Counted from the stretch's first letter, positions 1 to 8,510 are shown. The stretch: 64,000 nucleotides of DNA from Pseudomonadales bacterium (GCA_028283025.1 JAPYNO010000060.1:1-64000); one strand, 5' to 3'. Numbers and translations: made by a program. The notes: generated by a model not told the origin, from the letters alone.

Positions 1-236
1 CCCATGTCGTTCGGCAGCATCGGCGGATGGCTGCACCCGGCCCCGTGCAGGGAGAACCGGAACCCGTACTTGAAATCGCCGCCGGCTTCTGGAATCGAGT
101 GTGGAGCGCCCGCGGCTCGCGTGGCGAGCATTTTGATGTCCTGCTGTGAGCAGCCGCGTTCCTGGGCACCCACGGGTACGCTGGGCAGCGTCAACAGGAA
201 AGCGGTCAGACCCGCCATCATCGTCCATCGTGTCAT
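1..236 (-). CDS. Secreted protein of unknown function, C-terminus cut by window edge
   Basis: An ATG at 236 opens a leftward frame of 78 codons that runs off the left edge with no stop. The N-terminus is a clear Sec signal peptide of about 24 residues, with a basic start, a hydrophobic core containing AFLLTLP and cleavage after VGA. The visible mature part has two cysteines about 41 residues apart (ERGCSQ and GAGCSH), which suggests a periplasmic or exported protein with a disulfide. A fair Shine-Dalgarno (AAAGGT) precedes the start. I do not recognise the family. It is divergent from hppA, with about 258 bp between the two starts. Confidence 0.6.
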   Translation of the reverse strand, partial: MTRWTMMAGLTAFLLTLPSVPVGAQERGCSQQDIKMLATRAAGAPHSIPEAGGDFKYGFRFSLHGAGCSHPPMLPNDM

Positions 237-257
237 TGATCTCTACCTTTCATGTAC

Positions 258-287
258 GCCTGCGGATGAAAAAGGAAGCCCGCAGGC
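258..287. other. Inverted repeat (stem-loop) in the leader between the edge gene and hppA
   Basis: GCCTGCGG at 258-265 pairs with CCGCAGGC at 280-287 across a 14-nt loop. It lies in the 5' leader of the leftward edge gene. There is no T-run, so it is not a clear terminator. The rest of 237-494 shows no gene; it includes a G-run near 315 and an AT-richer stretch at 345-400. Confidence 0.3.
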
Positions 288-494
288 TTGTTAACGGGGC
301 ATATTCTACAGAGAGAGGGGGGGCTGTCAAGACAGGTGTCAACGCAAAGTAGAAATGTCCCCTTTTGTGCAAAATCCAATGCCTAAGTTGCCGTGCTAAG
401 ATGCGCCGATTTTGCGTGTCGCCACATGTGGTCGCTCGCAGCATCCATATACAACTCTATCGTCTTTGCAAGACATATAAGGCGCAATTCAGGT

Positions 495-2525
495 ATGCAA
501 ACAGAACTTCTATTTCCGCCGTTGATCGGCTTGCTTGGCCTGTTGGCCGCTGGTGTCATTTATCTCATCGTCAAGCGCTATCCTGAAGGCGAGGATACGC
601 TCAAGGAGATTGCCGAGACCATTCATCAGGGTGCCATGGTGTTCATGCGCCGCGAGTATTCGAACCTTGCGATATTCGCGGCCATCCTGCTTGCCGCCCT
701 CTGGGTTTCGCTGGGCACCGAAACGGCATTAGCGTTTTTCGCGGGCGCACTCTCCTCGGCGCTCGCTGGCTGGCTTGGCATGTACACGGCCACGCGCGCC
801 AATGTGCGCACCACCACTGCGGCGCACACCAAGGGCATGCCTGAAGCGCTATCGGTCGCATTCTTCGGTGGTTCCATCATGGGGCTCGCTGTGGCGGCCT
901 TGGGTCTGCTTGGCCTTGGCACTGTGTACTTTTTCTTTGGCGGCGACCCGCACACCGCCGAGCATATTCACGGCTTCGGCATGGGCGCATCGGTGGTCGC
1001 GCTGTTCTCGCGCGTCGGTGGTGGCATCTACACGAAGAGTGCCGATGTGGGTGCTGATCTTGTCGGCAAGATTGAGGCTGGCATCCCCGAAGACGATCCG
1101 CGCAATCCGGGCGTGATTGCCGATAACGTTGGTGACAATGTCGGTGATGTGGCTGGCATGGGTTCGGATATCTTCGAGTCCTACTGCGGCTCGATGATCG
1201 CAACGATCGCCATTGCAGCGACTTTGAGCGCGGCGGCGGTCGAAATGATAGCGCCAGGCCTTGGCGAGGATGCTGGCAAGGCGAGTCTGATGTTCCTGCC
1301 GCTCGCGCTCGCATCGGCTGGCCTTCTCTGCTCGATTCTCGGCATTGGCGTGGTGCGCGCCTTTTCATCGGCGAATCCGGCCAAAGCGCTTCGCATCGGC
1401 ATGATTTCAACGCCCGTCGTATTCCTGTGCGTCGCTTGGTTCGTGGTTTCGGTAAGCGGCGTCAGTGCCAATGTGTGGGCGGCGGTGCTGCTTGGCTCGG
1501 TCGGCGGCGTGGTCATTGGCCTTGTCACTGAGTATTACACGTCAGCGAGCCCCATTCGCAAGATTGCCGAGTCAGGACAAACAGGCCCGGCGACAGTCAT
1601 GATTACTGGTCTCGCCAATGGCATGCAATCTGTGGTGGTGCCGCTACTGACGATTTGCGCCATCATCTGGTTCTCAACGGAACTCGCTGGCCTCTATGGG
1701 GTGGGCATCGCCGCTGTCGGCCTGCTTGCAACGGTCGGCATGACTATGGCCGTGGACGCATACGGCCCGGTGGCGGACAACGCTGGCGGCATCGCTGAGA
1801 TGGGCGGACTCGGAGAAGACACCCGCCGCATCACTGACTCGCTCGATGAGGTCGGCAACACCACTGCGGCCCTTGGTAAGGGCTTTGCGATTGGCGCTGC
1901 GGCCTTGGCGGCGCTTGCCATCATCACGGCCTATGTGGAAACCATCAGTGCCCAGATGCAGGGCGAGTTTTCCCTGCATCTCGGCGACCCGGAAGTGCTG
2001 ATCGGCATTTTCATTGGCGGTATCACGCCATTTCTGATCGCATCCTTGACCATGACCTCGGTCGGAGATGCAGCCATGGATATGGTGAATGAGATCAGGC
2101 GCCAGTTCCGCGAAATTCCCGGTCTGCTTGAGGGCACTGGCAAGCCCGATACTGAGCGTTGCATCGATATTGCCACCCGCGCTGCGCTGAAGCGGATGAT
2201 TGTGCCGGGTGTCATTGCCGTCGGCGTGCCGCCGCTTGTCGGTTTCGGCATCGGCCCGGAGGCGTTGGGCGGTGCGCTTGGAGGCGGCCTTCTTGGCTGC
2301 GTGCTGCTCGCCTTGACCATGGCCAACGCTGGCGGGGCGTGGGACAATGCCAAGAAGTTTGTCGAAAAGGGCAATCTCGGCGGCAAGGGCTCTGAGACTC
2401 ACGCGGCGACCGTGGTCGGTGACACCGTAGGCGACCCGTTCAAGGACACCTCCGGGCCGAGCATGAACATCTTGATCAATGTGATGGCGATTGTGTCGTT
2501 GGTGATCGCGCCGCTACTGGTGTAA
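495..2525 (+). CDS. hppA: Membrane-bound K+-dependent ion-pumping pyrophosphatase
   Basis: 676 aa integral membrane protein that hydrolyses pyrophosphate and exports H+ or Na+. The catalytic loop is intact around residue 184 ([19 protein letters not shown]) and is followed by the DNVGDNVGD metal-binding repeat; a second conserved DNAGG segment is present. At about residue 454 the motif reads [11 protein letters not shown]+-independent members carry Lys after GNTT, so Ala here indicates the K+-dependent class, which contains both H+ and Na+ pumps. Length matches bacterial relatives (about 660-720). I start at ATG 495 (MQTELLFPP, hydrophobic TM1). A longer GTG frame from 393 adds a Cys/His-rich tail unlike the family. 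Convergent with the next gene, 18 bp away. Confidence 0.95.
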   Translation: MQTELLFPPLIGLLGLLAAGVIYLIVKRYPEGEDTLKEIAETIHQGAMVFMRREYSNLAIFAAILLAALWVSLGTETALAFFAGALSSALAGWLGMYTATRANVRTTTAAHTKGMPEALSVAFFGGSIMGLAVAALGLLGLGTVYFFFGGDPHTAEHIHGFGMGASVVALFSRVGGGIYTKSADVGADLVGKIEAGIPEDDPRNPGVIADNVGDNVGDVAGMGSDIFESYCGSMIATIAIAATLSAAAVEMIAPGLGEDAGKASLMFLPLALASAGLLCSILGIGVVRAFSSANPAKALRIGMISTPVVFLCVAWFVVSVSGVSANVWAAVLLGSVGGVVIGLVTEYYTSASPIRKIAESGQTGPATVMITGLANGMQSVVVPLLTICAIIWFSTELAGLYGVGIAAVGLLATVGMTMAVDAYGPVADNAGGIAEMGGLGEDTRRITDSLDEVGNTTAALGKGFAIGAAALAALAIITAYVETISAQMQGEFSLHLGDPEVLIGIFIGGITPFLIASLTMTSVGDAAMDMVNEIRRQFREIPGLLEGTGKPDTERCIDIATRAALKRMIVPGVIAVGVPPLVGFGIGPEALGGALGGGLLGCVLLALTMANAGGAWDNAKKFVEKGNLGGKGSETHAATVVGDTVGDPFKDTSGPSMNILINVMAIVSLVIAPLLV

Positions 2526-2543
2526 GTGCGGCAGTAATCAGCC

Positions 2544-3221
2544 TCAGCCGGCAAGGAATTCTTCGATCTGATCGGCCATGTTGCCGCAGGCATTTGCCTG
2601 CACGCGCGCGATCATTGGTACGGGCACGACGATGGCTGGCATGAACGATGTGCCTGATGCCTGAGAACTGATCTTGCCGATGGCGACGTTCTCGCGCACA
2701 TCCCAGATCGAAGCTTCGTATTCTGAAGAGTTCTCCCAGCTAACGAATCCGAAGCATCCTCCGCCAGCACCTGCCCATGCGCACGTCATGCCGCCGCTTG
2801 ACCCTGTGTTCTCCGTGGTGCCTTCAATCCAGACGATATAGCGCACGCCGAGTTCCTCAATTCGACCTCTCAGCAGCGGCTCGTCAACCTGAGCGCTGAA
2901 TTCGCGCATTTCGCGCGGTGCAAAGCGCGGCTCGAACCACGGGAAGGTGCGATCCTTGAAGGTCTCCTGCGAGATGACCTGAAATGGCGTTTTGGCATTG
3001 CCGAGCGACCTGCCTACGCAGTCGATGTAATCGATTTCGGTTTCGTGGTCAGCAGTTTGCAAGTTCTTGCCGAGCACGACCACGGTATCCTGTCCGCTGA
3101 TGCCAGTGCTGCCTTCTCTTAGCACCTGTACGCTAGAGTTGACGCAGCCTCCGAGAAAAATTGTCAGAATGAGGGCGCAGAAGGCAAGAGGGCGCATCGC
3201 GATGTTCTTGAGAATTTGCAT
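2544..3221 (-). CDS. Lipoprotein of unknown function, last gene of the envelope-machine run
   Basis: 225 aa. A lipoprotein signal peptide ends in LGGC with Cys26 as the lipidated residue, so it is a membrane-anchored periplasmic protein. The mature part begins with Ser/Val-rich sequence. It contains DTVVVLG and YIVWIEG strands and a Gly-rich stretch with a Cys pair ([12 protein letters not shown]) at about residues 147-158, followed by a [14 protein letters not shown] strand. The alternating strand pattern suggests a beta-rich fold. An internal ATG at codon 9 would also give a good signal peptide. It follows the preceding lipoprotein gene by 18 bp on the same strand, so it is probably co-transcribed with the ExbB/vWA run. 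I do not recognise the family. Confidence 0.75.
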   Translation of the reverse strand: MQILKNIAMRPLAFCALILTIFLGGCVNSSVQVLREGSTGISGQDTVVVLGKNLQTADHETEIDYIDCVGRSLGNAKTPFQVISQETFKDRTFPWFEPRFAPREMREFSAQVDEPLLRGRIEELGVRYIVWIEGTTENTGSSGGMTCAWAGAGGGCFGFVSWENSSEYEASIWDVRENVAIGKISSQASGTSFMPAIVVPVPMIARVQANACGNMADQIEEFLAG

Positions 3222-3239
3222 CAGATACTACCCGCTTTA

Positions 3240-3860
3240 TTACCTGCGTTGTTGTAGCCACGTCTGAATGCCTGGCTGCATGGGAAGCTGCCGAGCAATC
3301 AGCGCTGATGCATCGCGCAGCGCCGTGCGCGTGGCGGCGGCGAGCGCGGCGCCTGATTCGGAACTTCCGAGCACGCGGAAATTGCGTGTGTCCGAGCGTC
3401 CGTAGGCGGACACCGTCCAGTTCAGCACTTCGCGACCATGCGGTTCCAAGAGTTCAATGCGATACACGATGCGCACCTCAAAGAACTCAGTTTGTGTTTG
3501 TTGCGGAATGCTGATCTCTGATCTCACCACATTTGCTTTCAGCACGAGGTCTGCGTCAAAAGCCGCCTCTCCCATGCCGGTGATGTTCGAGGCACGCGCG
3601 AACAAGCCGCGCGCCGTTTGCTCAAGCATACGCTGCTGATCTTCCCCAAAGCTGACGCGCCAGTCGCCATAGCCGTCGATGGACTCTTCGTGCGCGTAGC
3701 CCTTGAACGCAGCGTCGGTCAACAGACCGGCGTGAACCGGAATCGGCTGCACAAGCGGCAGTGGGTAGCTGCCCTGCATGTCAACCTGCGCCCCGCCGCA
3801 GCCAGCTAGCAGCAGCACGACCACCAGCCTCGCTCGAAAAAGGGACACACACCGACACAT
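3240..3860 (-). CDS. Lipoprotein whose signal-peptide start is encoded by a GGGACACACACC repeat
   Basis: 206 aa. The lipobox LAGC gives Cys21. The mature domain has alternating strands (DADLVLKANVV, FFEVRIVYRIELLE, LNWTVSAYG) and a C-terminal amphipathic helix rich in Ala and Arg. Four-residue patches resemble small outer-membrane assembly lipoproteins, but no family is certain. The start is odd. The only nearby ATG (3860) puts residues 2-8 (CRCVSLF) on an antisense copy of the 12-mer repeat, so the repeat supplies the n-region of the signal peptide. Without it the nearest start is a GTG too close to the hydrophobic core. The gap to the upstream vWA gene is 79 bp and holds two more repeat copies. 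Confidence 0.7.
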   Translation of the reverse strand: MCRCVSLFRARLVVVLLLAGCGGAQVDMQGSYPLPLVQPIPVHAGLLTDAAFKGYAHEESIDGYGDWRVSFGEDQQRMLEQTARGLFARASNITGMGEAAFDADLVLKANVVRSEISIPQQTQTEFFEVRIVYRIELLEPHGREVLNWTVSAYGRSDTRNFRVLGSSESGAALAAATRTALRDASALIARQLPMQPGIQTWLQQRR

Positions 3861-3921
3861 GCCGTTCAGTCTACCGAAAAAGGGACACACACCGACAGAT
3901 GACGAAAAAGGGACACACACC
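3842..3921 (+). repeat. Three direct copies of GGGACACACACC (3842, 3882, 3910)
   Basis: Three exact 12-mers sit at 3842-3853, 3882-3893 and 3910-3921. Each is preceded by an A-run (CGAAAAA) and followed by GACA(C/G)AT, so the repeated unit is nearer 22 bp. The first copy overlaps the start of the lipoprotein gene; the other two lie in the 79-bp gap behind the vWA gene. They are part of a family spread over 3.8-23.7 kb. Confidence 0.9.
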
Positions 3922-3939
3922 GACAGATGATGCGCATGT

Positions 3940-4956
3940 CTACTGAAGTTCGGCAGCGCCGACAAAAGCGCCGAGGTTGCGGTGGGTGAGTTCGCGCATG
4001 AGCGCTGCGAACCGATAGGCATTTCTGCGCACCTGTGGCGGCGCGTTGGGTTCGAGCAGCACGGGGAATCCGACGGCGTGAATGCGTACAAGTCGCCGGC
4101 CTGTTTGCTGGCTCGTTTGATTGGCCCTGTCCACTGCGTCCACAACACCTTGGATCGTGTTGTTCTGTTGAAAGTCATCGCCGAACACGTAGATTGAAAT
4201 TTCAAGGCTCGGGTCGAAAAAAACCGTGATCGCGCGCTGTATGCCCTCGACCGGACTCGAGTTGGAAAACGGATTCCATGAGGCAAGACGGTCGACGATC
4301 TGTCTGCGCACGGTTGGCGAGTCCGGCATCCAACGTCCGGCGAAGCTGCGAAACATGTAGTCGCCCATGTCATTCATCACTTGGATGCCTTTGACTTCAG
4401 GGTAGATGGCGAGGACTTCGCCGACCTTGCGTCGCACGCCCTCCCAAGCGTAGCTGAACATGCTGCCCGACGTGTCGATGACAAAGATAATGTACTCGCT
4501 GTCGGCGGTGATGCCGCCGATGGCGTTTTCGCCGGTGACACCTGCGGTCGCTTGCAGCGCCAGCATCTGCTCGGTAAGTGATTGGCGTGCGCTCGATAGA
4601 CCTCGTGCGCGCTCGCTGAGCACATGTTCCTTCGCTTCGGCTTGCTCGATCTGTTGTTCGATCCGCGCCATGCGTTCGCGCAGTGTCCGTAGTGTCTTGG
4701 CGGCCTCATCGAGCTCGACTTGCGTGTCCGATAAAGCGAGCTTGGCGCGGTCAGATTCGTCGCGTGAGTCGAGCAAGGCGTTGCGCATTTGTGCGACACG
4801 CACCTCAAGGTTTTCAATAGATTCGGTGGATTTGGCAAAGAGTTGGGGATCGGCTGTCTCCGTGACCATGAGCAGCAGAATGAGTCCGCCGAATGCGCAG
4901 CAGATCATGGCTAGAAACGGCATGCCAAAGTCCTCGTTGTCGCGTCGCTTGATCAT
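3940..4956 (-). CDS. ExbD-like membrane anchor with coiled coil and von Willebrand A domain (second of two)
   Basis: 338 aa. A short basic N-terminus precedes one transmembrane helix at about residues 12-31 (FLAMICCAFGGLILLLMV), placed like that of ExbD/TolR/MotB. A heptad-rich coiled coil covers about 40-125, and a periplasmic vWA domain runs to the end. The MIDAS motif DTSGS is at about residue 160 and a later FGDD strand is present. At the position where ExbD has its proton-carrying Asp (and the sister protein has Asp15), this protein has Ala16. It starts 13 bp after the stop of the sister gene. Role inferred: partner of the ExbB-like channel and a metal-dependent protein-binding arm in the periplasm. 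Confidence 0.82.
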   Translation of the reverse strand: MIKRRDNEDFGMPFLAMICCAFGGLILLLMVTETADPQLFAKSTESIENLEVRVAQMRNALLDSRDESDRAKLALSDTQVELDEAAKTLRTLRERMARIEQQIEQAEAKEHVLSERARGLSSARQSLTEQMLALQATAGVTGENAIGGITADSEYIIFVIDTSGSMFSYAWEGVRRKVGEVLAIYPEVKGIQVMNDMGDYMFRSFAGRWMPDSPTVRRQIVDRLASWNPFSNSSPVEGIQRAITVFFDPSLEISIYVFGDDFQQNNTIQGVVDAVDRANQTSQQTGRRLVRIHAVGFPVLLEPNAPPQVRRNAYRFAALMRELTHRNLGAFVGAAELQ

Positions 4957-4969
4957 GCTGACGGCGTCC

Positions 4970-6049
4970 TTATGGCCAGTCCGAGGAAGGCGACAGAAAA
5001 GAGCCGCCTGTTGAACGTGCGAGCTCCCAGTAGGCGCCTGCTGCCGCGTTGTCGCCTTCGAGCGGCAGCAGGATGACGTTGAAGACGATGCCCGGTGTCA
5101 CCAGATCGACGGCCTCGAAAAAAAGCCGCAGGCGCTCGCGTGCCGAGATGGTGTTGTCGCGAGGCGTTCGGCGGCCAATGGTCGGCAAGCCATCGGTGAC
5201 CAGAAACACGCGGTCAGGTGTTGGCGCAAGCGTGCCGAGTAGATCGATGAGCGCAGCAAGGTTTGTTCCGCCTTCAGGTGCAATGTCGTCCAAAGCGTTG
5301 AAGGCGCGCTCAAGATGATCTCCGGTGGTACTTGGCCGCCACGTTGTGTGTCCCAATATCGAGCGTGCCTTGTCGTTGAAAACGATCAGTTCGAACTGGC
5401 TGTCTATCGGCAGCGAAGCGGCAACCCAGTTAGCCGTGCGTAACGTACGTAGCCATTTTTCCGATGTCCGTCGCTGCTCGGCGGGGAGGTTGCGGCGACG
5501 TATGGCGTTCACCAGCGTCTCGTCAAGCATACTTGCCGAGGTGTCGATGGCGACGACGATGTGCTTGCCGTCCATACGCATGCCAGAGAGATATTGGCGG
5601 CTACCTTCGCCTTCGAGTTCCCGCAGTGACGTGCCACCGCCACTCTCACCTTCTGCTTGCAAGGCTTCGACCTGCGCCTTTTGCGCGTCCACTTGCTGCG
5701 CTAGGGTTTCGATGCGCGTCTCTTCGTCGCTCAAGCCAGAGAGCTTGGCTCTCAATAGCGCTTCGTCGTCCTCCACCTGTTCGCGAATTGCAGCTTCGTT
5801 GCGTCGCGTCTCGAAGAGTTTGCGTTCCATTTCACTGATGGTTGCTTCAATCTCGTCAAGATCGAGGTTGTTTTCCTCGGACAGGAAATCGAGGCGTCGC
5901 ATTTCCGCGAGCAGCACTTCGTTGTCTTCTGCGAAGGCTTCGATTTTCTGGTGGTTCAAGATGAAAAACACAAGCACCACCGCGCCGAGTCCGCAGGACA
6001 TCACATCCAGAAAGGACATGGAGAAAGTGGTGAGCTTTCTACGCGCCAT
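4970..6049 (-). CDS. ExbD-like membrane anchor with coiled coil and von Willebrand A domain (first of two)
   Basis: 359 aa, same plan as the next gene. The transmembrane helix at about residues 12-31 begins SFLDVMSCGLGAVVL, close to the ExbD pattern with an Asp (residue 15) at the membrane edge that could carry protons. A strongly charged coiled coil spans about 36-125, followed by a Gly-rich break and a vWA domain with DTSAS at about residue 170, GGT for the MIDAS Thr and a VTDG strand. ATG 6049 is chosen because it overlaps the preceding gene's stop by 11 bp and gives the expected short basic n-terminus (MARRKL). A longer frame to 6148 lies inside the preceding gene. Confidence 0.85.
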   Translation of the reverse strand: MARRKLTTFSMSFLDVMSCGLGAVVLVFFILNHQKIEAFAEDNEVLLAEMRRLDFLSEENNLDLDEIEATISEMERKLFETRRNEAAIREQVEDDEALLRAKLSGLSDEETRIETLAQQVDAQKAQVEALQAEGESGGGTSLRELEGEGSRQYLSGMRMDGKHIVVAIDTSASMLDETLVNAIRRRNLPAEQRRTSEKWLRTLRTANWVAASLPIDSQFELIVFNDKARSILGHTTWRPSTTGDHLERAFNALDDIAPEGGTNLAALIDLLGTLAPTPDRVFLVTDGLPTIGRRTPRDNTISARERLRLFFEAVDLVTPGIVFNVILLPLEGDNAAAGAYWELARSTGGSFLSPSSDWP

Positions 6050-7358
6050 GGTCTGTGATACGGACGGCAAGAAGGGTGTGTGTCCCAATCGTCGCCGAAT
6101 GGCCGCAGGTGAGGCGATGAAGACATTGGCCGCCCTCGGAAATCTCAAGCGCGTCCGTCACGCGGGCTATCTGGTAGGTGTTCGCTGGCAAGGTCGGCAC
6201 CACTCTCGCGAGGTCAACCGGTGCTGAGATCGGTGTCGCGATGCCTTCGTGTACGAGATGTGTTGGCGCGGGTTCGAGCGGGCGAGCATCGGTGTGTGTC
6301 CCATTCGGCCTCCCATTCGGCCGGTCGGTGTGTGTCCCATTTGATGTTGGCGGCGTGTGCCGAGCAGTGAGCGAAGTCACGAACTTCACACCACCATCGC
6401 TATGCGCTGCAAAGAGACCTGTGTTCGCTGAGATGCCTTGGATGTGCGCGTTGGGGGTGAGTGCTTGGCAGTTGTTGATACCGAGCGCTTCGAGTGCGCG
6501 CAGTAGACCAGGGATGCGCGCCGCTCGGTGCGTGACAGCGAAACGAGCGCCGGGCGCGCTGCCGCAGACGGAAGCGATTTCGCTTGCAAGCTTTGTCGCG
6601 GTTTGCTCAAGCTCGCGGACATCGAAGTTCACGTGCCAGTTGCCCGCCTGGTGCTTGACTTCGAGGTGCAGTCCGTTGCTCTGCGCTTCGCACTTGCCGC
6701 CAACCCAGTCGTAGAGCCTTGACCACAATTGCTGTTCCGTGTCGGCGATACGCAAAGGGTCGAAGCGGGTTTCGTGCACGAACTCATCGGCGATGCGTGC
6801 GAGCCAAGCCTCAAGCAGTGGCAAGAGACCGCCCTCAGGCATGGATTCCACGACATCGCGCGTCACTTTCCCGGACTGCTGCTCAAGTCGCGTCAACGTC
6901 ATTTGCTGCAAAGTGACATCAAGCACCCAGTCTGCGGGCTCTGCTACGCCCGCCGCGACGCTTGCATCGACAAACGCGAGCGGCGTCACCGATGTTTCCT
7001 CCACAATGCCAAGCAGCAGCGCGAGCTGGTCCTTGCTGTAGTGGCTCGGTACAGTGAAGATGGCCGGCGCCCCTTGAGCACCGCCTTTTTCGATGAGTTG
7101 CACGAGCTGATTGAAAACAAGATCGGCGCTTGATCGCACACTTCGGTGGCGCGAGCGCAGCGGCGAGGCATCGAGCCGGTGCCAATAGTTGTAGTGGGCA
7201 GCGAGCGGCGAGCGTCTGTGCTCGCGAAGTGCTTGCTCACCGAGAATCAACACCTTGGGCTCTACGAGCGCGAACCCTGGCATCTGCACCTCAAGCAGTT
7301 CGCCGGAGTGAGCCGAGAGCTCCCAATCGTTGAGATCGAACACCTTGAAAGGTGTCAT
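6039..7358 (-). CDS. Degenerate Hsp70/actin-fold protein with repeat-encoded insertions
   Basis: 439 aa, no signal peptide, so probably cytoplasmic. Residues about 98-140 (PAIFTVPSHYSK, then AFVDASVAAG) match the Hsp70/actin-fold pattern AVITVP...NEPTAAA. The phosphate-binding motifs look degenerate: the N-terminal DxG loop reads FDLNDWEL and the second reads WVLDVTLQQMTL without the Gly run, so ATPase activity is doubtful. A low-complexity linker at about 340-358 is built from two copies of the 12-mer repeat in frame (NGTHTD...NGTHTD), and a third copy encodes IGTHT near the C-terminus. Its ATG overlaps the ExbB-like stop (ATGA), so the two are translationally coupled. Possible role: cytoplasmic scaffold for the channel. 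Family assignment is moderate. Confidence 0.62.
   Translation of the reverse strand: MTPFKVFDLNDWELSAHSGELLEVQMPGFALVEPKVLILGEQALREHRRSPLAAHYNYWHRLDASPLRSRHRSVRSSADLVFNQLVQLIEKGGAQGAPAIFTVPSHYSKDQLALLLGIVEETSVTPLAFVDASVAAGVAEPADWVLDVTLQQMTLTRLEQQSGKVTRDVVESMPEGGLLPLLEAWLARIADEFVHETRFDPLRIADTEQQLWSRLYDWVGGKCEAQSNGLHLEVKHQAGNWHVNFDVRELEQTATKLASEIASVCGSAPGARFAVTHRAARIPGLLRALEALGINNCQALTPNAHIQGISANTGLFAAHSDGGVKFVTSLTARHTPPTSNGTHTDRPNGRPNGTHTDARPLEPAPTHLVHEGIATPISAPVDLARVVPTLPANTYQIARVTDALEISEGGQCLHRLTCGHSATIGTHTLLAVRITDHGA
6075..6086 (-). repeat. GGGACACACACC copy inside the Hsp70-like gene
   Basis: Exact 12-mer on the coding strand, read in frame as GTHT about ten codons before the stop of the Hsp70-like gene. 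It lies 26 bp upstream of the vWA gene start, so it is also in that gene's translation-initiation neighbourhood. Confidence 0.85.
6291..6338 (-). repeat. Two GGGACACACACC copies in a coding linker
   Basis: Exact copies at 6291-6302 and 6327-6338, 36 bp apart (a multiple of three), each preceded by AATGG or GAATGG on the coding strand and read as NGTHTD. Between them a CCCATTCGGCC block is also duplicated. The whole 48-bp block keeps the reading frame open. Confidence 0.9.
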
Positions 7359-8155
7359 TCTCGTACCGTCATATGCCGAATGAGCCGTTCGTCACAGTAG
7401 CGCTGGGCATCGAGCACCAAGCGTTCTTGCACGAGTTGAAGTTGATAGACAAAGAACATTACGAGAATGCTGATCAAGAGCGCGATGAAGGTCGAGTTGA
7501 ACGCGACGCCAAGTGAGGCAGTGACGCCGGCGATATCGCCCTCGACAGCTTTGTAGGCCTGTCCCAAGGCTTCGCCAATGCCGCGCACAGTGCCGATGAA
7601 TCCAATTGACGGTATAGCCCAAGCGATGTAGCGCACCATCGCAAGTTCACTGTCGAGACGCTCGGCTTCGCTCTCACAGATTGAGCGCACGGATTCGGAC
7701 ACGTCTGTGATATTGCGCGTTGACGCGAAGCGGCTCAAGGCCGCCATCAGTGCGCGTGTCAGCAGGGCTTGGCTTTGGCGGCCGGGCAGCGCTTCGAGCG
7801 GGCGCAGAAATTTGCGCGAATCAGCGGGCAGGATGCTGACGCCTTCAACGATGCCGATCAGGTCTTGATCTAGGAGTGAGCGTTCTGAGAGCGCCATGCG
7901 CGCTTTGAATCCCATAATGGCGAACGACCAGAACATGAGGATGAAACATGCCTCTTGCTCGAAGTCGCGCAAGATGACGTAGACCGAGCGGGGCGTATCG
8001 ACGAGCTGGCCGGCGGCTGCCGCGAGCGCTTGCGCTTCGAGTATGGCGTCGGCGTTAGGCCGTATGAGCACCACATAGACGAGATGCACCAGGAGTGCGG
8101 ATATCACCAGCGCACTTACTTGGAACAGGAGTTCTGAACTTGATCTCCGTTTCAT
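7355..8155 (-). CDS. MotA/TolQ/ExbB-family proton-channel protein
   Basis: 266 aa. A transmembrane helix near residues 9-31 is followed by a second hydrophobic segment at about 70-88, a cytoplasmic domain, and then the family signature: TM at about 175-195 (IPSIGFIGTVRGIGEALGQA) and TM at about 208-238 (GVAFNSTFIALLISILVMFF). The Gly-Thr in the first and the N-S-T in the second correspond to the conserved channel Thr/Ser positions of ExbB/TolQ. ExbB-type channels are pentamers around an ExbD-type dimer; the two vWA proteins downstream supply ExbD-like helices. The ATG at 8155 follows the small secreted-protein gene by 10 bp, and the stop overlaps the Hsp70-like start by 4 bp. Confidence 0.88.
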   Translation of the reverse strand: MKRRSSSELLFQVSALVISALLVHLVYVVLIRPNADAILEAQALAAAAGQLVDTPRSVYVILRDFEQEACFILMFWSFAIMGFKARMALSERSLLDQDLIGIVEGVSILPADSRKFLRPLEALPGRQSQALLTRALMAALSRFASTRNITDVSESVRSICESEAERLDSELAMVRYIAWAIPSIGFIGTVRGIGEALGQAYKAVEGDIAGVTASLGVAFNSTFIALLISILVMFFVYQLQLVQERLVLDAQRYCDERLIRHMTVRE

Positions 8156-8165
8156 GGCGTCGCCT

Positions 8166-8507
8166 TCATATGTCGATCGGGAAGTCTACGGCGAGATCTT
8201 CCGAGATCATTTCGGAAGGAATGATGTCTTCGATGACCGTGCGCATGTCGGATTCGGCGGAGGCAGTATTGTCAGGATTGTCAGGTTGCGTGTCAGGTCG
8301 CGGCTGCGAAGAGGCAGGCTCAGAGGTCTGCGCTGCGGTGCCCTCAGTAGCGTCTTCAGCAGTGTCTTCAGTCATGGCTGCATCGACTCCATCCTTCCCA
8401 TATTCCTTCCCATGCTGCGGATCTGCATTATTGTCATTGTCGGCGTGCAGAGGCGCAACGAGCAGGGCAAGCAGGATGATTGTGAGCCGAGGCGATATGA
8501 GGCTCAT
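8166..8507 (-). CDS. Small acidic secreted protein
   Basis: 113 aa. The signal peptide (MSLISPRLTIILLALLVAPLHA) cleaves at about residue 22. The mature part is disordered and acidic, rich in Asp, Glu, Thr, Ala and Pro, with a short hydrophobic C-terminal tail (ISEDLAVDFPIDI). ATG 8507 has GGAG at a good distance; the preceding in-frame TTG at 8510 is less likely. It starts 3 bp after the stop of the PEGA-FGE gene and ends 10 bp before the channel gene. No family recognised. The acidic tail could be a docking peptide for the machine, which is a guess from position only. Confidence 0.65.
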   Translation of the reverse strand: MSLISPRLTIILLALLVAPLHADNDNNADPQHGKEYGKDGVDAAMTEDTAEDATEGTAAQTSEPASSQPRPDTQPDNPDNTASAESDMRTVIEDIIPSEMISEDLAVDFPIDI

Positions 8508-8510
8508 CAA

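Noticed and set aside
393..494. N-terminal extension of hppA from a GTG at 393
   Set aside because: The extra 34 residues are Cys/His-rich and unlike the family; ATG 495 precedes the conserved first helix.
877..2402. Long antisense frames inside hppA
   Set aside because: They mirror the codon bias of hppA, carry no motif, and hppA is unambiguous on the other strand.
3842..3921. CRISPR array
   Set aside because: The repeats are 12-22 bp with irregular short spacers, and no cas genes are present anywhere in the window.
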